From assembly GCA_902459845.2 (NCBI GenBank), contig CABPSV020000131.1, forward strand, positions 6,862-16,861: a stretch of DNA of 10,000 bases, in the 5' to 3' direction. The notes under the pieces were generated by a model. That model was not told the DNA's origin. It ran no database searches and worked only from the letters and a program-made list of their open reading frames with translations. Positions 8,301 through 10,000 of the stretch are shown in pieces. The stretch is from Hepatocystis sp. ex Piliocolobus tephrosceles (Eukaryota > Apicomplexa > Aconoidasida > Haemosporida > Plasmodiidae). A program made the translations under genes and the position numbers. The stretch's first letter is position 1, and each line of letters begins with the position of its first letter.

Positions 8301-9927
8301 CAACAGAAAATTTGTTTATAGATTGTTTAACTGCTTATATACCTTGTAGTAAAAAAAGAAAATTTAATAATTATGCAAATAATACAAATTCCACTGAAAA
8401 TGAAGAAAACCTTGAAATCATTCCATCTGCAAATAAAACAGAAGCAAACTGGAAATATATGACTTTTCCAGTTAATTCTATCTACCAAATATCTGCTGTT
8501 GTTTTGAGCATTAATAAAAATTTTAATATACATGATGAAGGGGAAATTGAAAATGTTAAAAACAAATTTAATACTATGGTATCTTGTCTAAAGGGAGAAG
8601 AAAACATACCAATTATTAGTCCTAGTCAACTTAATATTAAAGATGAATCATTCAGTAGGGTAATAAAAACAATTAATTATTATGAACAACTTTTAAAAAA
8701 AAGCAAATTATTAAAAAACAATAACCTAAACAAGTATTATCAAACATATGCTGAATATGTTGCTTTAAATTTCGAAAAAAATGTGTTAGAAATTAATATA
8801 GCAAAATGTAAATCTATAGTATTAAATGAAGAATTAAAAAATATGTTAGTTTTATTAAAAAGCTTAAACTATATTGAAATTAGTACTACTTCTAATTCAG
8901 AATCTCTTCAAGATAATCATAGTAATAATGACACTATAAAGTCTATTGAAAATTTCGCTAAAAATGGTAGTACCAAACAAAACGGACATGACGTTTCGAA
9001 CGGTAATACCAATACTATAAGTAGTATTGTTTGTACTAATAGCAACGGTGATGTTAATAAAAACTCAGCCAATAACAGTAACCATAACAGTAACCATAAC
9101 AGTAACAACAACAGTAACACCAACAGTAACAACAGCAATAACTACAAGCAGGTTGAAATAAACAATATTGATGCAAGTGAAGAAAAAAATTATATAGTTA
9201 CGTTAAAAGGACAAATAGCAAGTTCAATTTTAAGTGTCGATGAAATAGTAATATCGGAATTATTTTTTTCAAACTTTTTTAGTAAATATGATTATGATTA
9301 TATTTGTGCTTTTTTGTCGTGTTTTATATATGATGAATCATCTAAAGAAGTTATTATTAGTGACTCAATACTAATAGAAGGATTTAAACAAATAAAAGAT
9401 ACAGCAACGTTTGTAGCAAATAAAATGAATGAATGTGGAATGAATATAAATGTTAAAGAATATTTAGATAAGTTTAAATCAGAAATTATGCCTATTGTTT
9501 TATTATGGGCACGTGGTCGTTCTTTTATGGACATAATGAAAGATTCGGAAATATACGAAGGATCAATAATTAGGACATTAAGGTATGTATTATTAATGAG
9601 TGTTTGAACTTATATTACAACTGTATAAAAAAAAAAAAAATAGGTTTTATTATAGCAGTGTATATATATATATATATATATATATAACGCATTGCACAAT
9701 GTTATAAATATGTTAAAAAGACGTATATTTATTTATAAAATTCATTATTCATATTTTTTATATTTTTTTTTTTTTTTTTCTTTTTATTTAGGCGTTTGGA
9801 CGAAATAATAAGACAAATGATAATGGCATTTAGAGGAATTAACAATAACGAAATGTGTGAAATTTTAATAGAAGCATCTAAAAAGTTACGTCGGGGTATT
9901 CCATTTTCTCCTTCTTTATATCTCTAA
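5345..9927 (+). CDS. MTR4: MTR4-type exosome-associated DExH RNA helicase (two exons: 5345-9582, 9792-9927)
   Basis: ATP-dependent 3'-5' RNA helicase of the Ski2/Mtr4 family, expected in the nucleus, where Mtr4 unwinds RNA for the exosome in rRNA processing and surveillance. Joined exons give 1457 residues. An N-terminal DDLFKVFDEF (6-15) matches the short Mtr4 motif that in yeast binds Rrp6-Rrp47. Residues 16-250 are charged and low complexity. Helicase core: FELDTFQ 254-260, Walker A AHTSAGKT 277-284 (K283), SPIKALSNQKY 305-315, DEIH 368-371, SATIPN 399-404, YTDYRPTPLQHY 424-435, GIGIHHGG 571-578, TETFSMGINMPA 602-613, QMAGRAGRRG 639-648. The arch follows (about 710-1125) with KOW-like GRLLYI (916-921) and WGW (928-930), then DSHCT (about 1128-1457) ending SPSLYL. 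Low-complexity inserts at about 765-867, 942-989 and 1179-1282, plus the long N-terminus, explain a length about 400 residues above human or yeast Mtr4. YTDYRPTPLQHY favours Mtr4 over Ski2. The start is the first in-frame ATG after TAA at 5297. Confidence 0.95.
9074..9133 (+). repeat. In-gene 12-bp tandem repeat (AACAGTAACCAT type) coding Asn-Ser-Asn-X
   Basis: Five 12-bp units run in frame: AACAGTAACCAT twice (9074, 9086), then AACAGTAAC followed by AAC, ACC and AAC. They encode Asn-Ser-Asn with His, Asn or Thr in the fourth place (residues 1244-1263), inside the insert that interrupts the start of the DSHCT domain. Asn is written almost always as AAC here, whereas the rest of the gene mostly uses AAT. 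This points to spread by repeat duplication rather than codon-by-codon selection. Confidence 0.9.
9583..9791 (+). other. Spliceosomal intron (209 bp, phase 2) of MTR4
   Basis: The donor is AG|GTATGT at 9582/9583. The acceptor is ATTTAG|G at 9791/9792, preceded by a pyrimidine tract (9763-9785, 17 T then C then 5 T). Joining gives codon AG+G (Arg1413) and restores the conserved sequence EGSIIRTL-RRLDEIIRQM across the junction, matching the C-terminal helices of Mtr4/Ski2 proteins. Without splicing the frame continues seven codons past Arg1413 to TGA at 9605-9607. The intron contains A and T tracts and a 26-base AT run (9661-9686). No other intron is needed to explain the protein. Confidence 0.93.
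9792..9927 (+). CDS. MTR4: MTR4 exon 2: C-terminal end of the DSHCT domain
   Basis: This 136-bp final exon supplies the last base of Arg1413 and then 44 residues before TAA at 9925-9927. It begins RRLDEIIRQM and ends RRGIPFSPSLYL. The corresponding end of human MTR4 is KRDIVFAASLYL, so the terminal SLYL is conserved while the preceding residues differ. It has too few codons to be found as an independent gene, and its assignment rests on the exact continuation of the domain across the intron. Confidence 0.93.
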
Positions 9928-10000
9928 TATATTTTTGCTTTTTATTATATTGTACTTTCAATTATATTTTACTTTCAATTATATTCTGCTTTTTATTTAT
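9928..10000 (+). repeat. 3' flank with 17-bp tandem repeat
   Basis: After the stop codon the sequence consists of 17-bp units starting at 9937 (GCTTTTTATTATATTGT), 9954 (ACTTTCAATTATATTTT) and 9971 (ACTTTCAATTATATTCT), then a partial GCTTTTTATT at 9988 that runs off the window. The two middle units match at 15 of 17 positions. The array would lie in the 3' untranslated region or just beyond it. No polyadenylation signal can be singled out. Confidence 0.75.

Noticed and set aside
9583..9607. Reading the gene as ending at TGA 9605-9607
   Set aside because: The conserved DSHCT helices continue in frame after a clear GT-AG intron, so the seven codons after Arg1413 are intronic.
5345..9927. Assignment as cytoplasmic Ski2 rather than Mtr4
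   Set aside because: YTDYRPTPLQHY, DEIHYMRD and the DLF.VF N-terminus match Mtr4. Ski2 proteins have different residues at these places and a long unrelated N-terminal region.

Overview
The window looks like a piece of a Plasmodium nuclear chromosome. The evidence is an extremely AT-rich non-coding background with long poly(A)/poly(T) and (AT)n tracts, a single long gene with Asn/Ser/Lys-rich low-complexity insertions in an otherwise conserved enzyme, codons ending mostly in A or T, and a short AT-rich GT-AG intron. The species cannot be fixed from the sequence alone. The very low GC content of the flanks argues against the GC-richer vivax/knowlesi group.

Layout. Positions 1-5344 hold no gene that I can support. 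They contain homopolymer tracts, (AT)n microsatellites, a 26-bp perfect palindrome (1306-1331), a compound minisatellite block (about 1455-1983; 18-bp and 9-bp units), a few small islands of higher complexity (hairpins at 2124-2170, an ATGCAT/ACGT cluster at 4163-4209), and a second minisatellite (4821-4953; 24-26-bp units built on CTTCTTCCCAGAA) ending in a 28-A tract. Positions 4982-5344 are the proximal 5' flank and probable leader of the gene, with several upstream ATGs. One of them is a three-codon upstream frame that stops two bases before the start codon.

Positions 5345-9927 (+ strand) are one gene in two exons (5345-9582 and 9792-9927, joined in phase 2 across a 209-bp intron). It encodes a 1457-residue MTR4-type DExH RNA helicase, the unwinding subunit that feeds RNA to the nuclear exosome. 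All helicase motifs are intact, and the short N-terminal DLF.VF motif of Mtr4 is present. The arch/KOW and DSHCT regions are recognisable but interrupted by three low-complexity insertions. Positions 9928-10000 are 3' flank with a 17-bp tandem repeat that runs off the window.

No RNA gene, mobile element, CRISPR array or second protein-coding gene can be supported. I found no convincing novel system. The points most worth a second look are the lineage-specific inserts in MTR4, the 3'-terminal intron whose retention would remove the conserved C-terminus, the minimal upstream frame, and the two minisatellite blocks.
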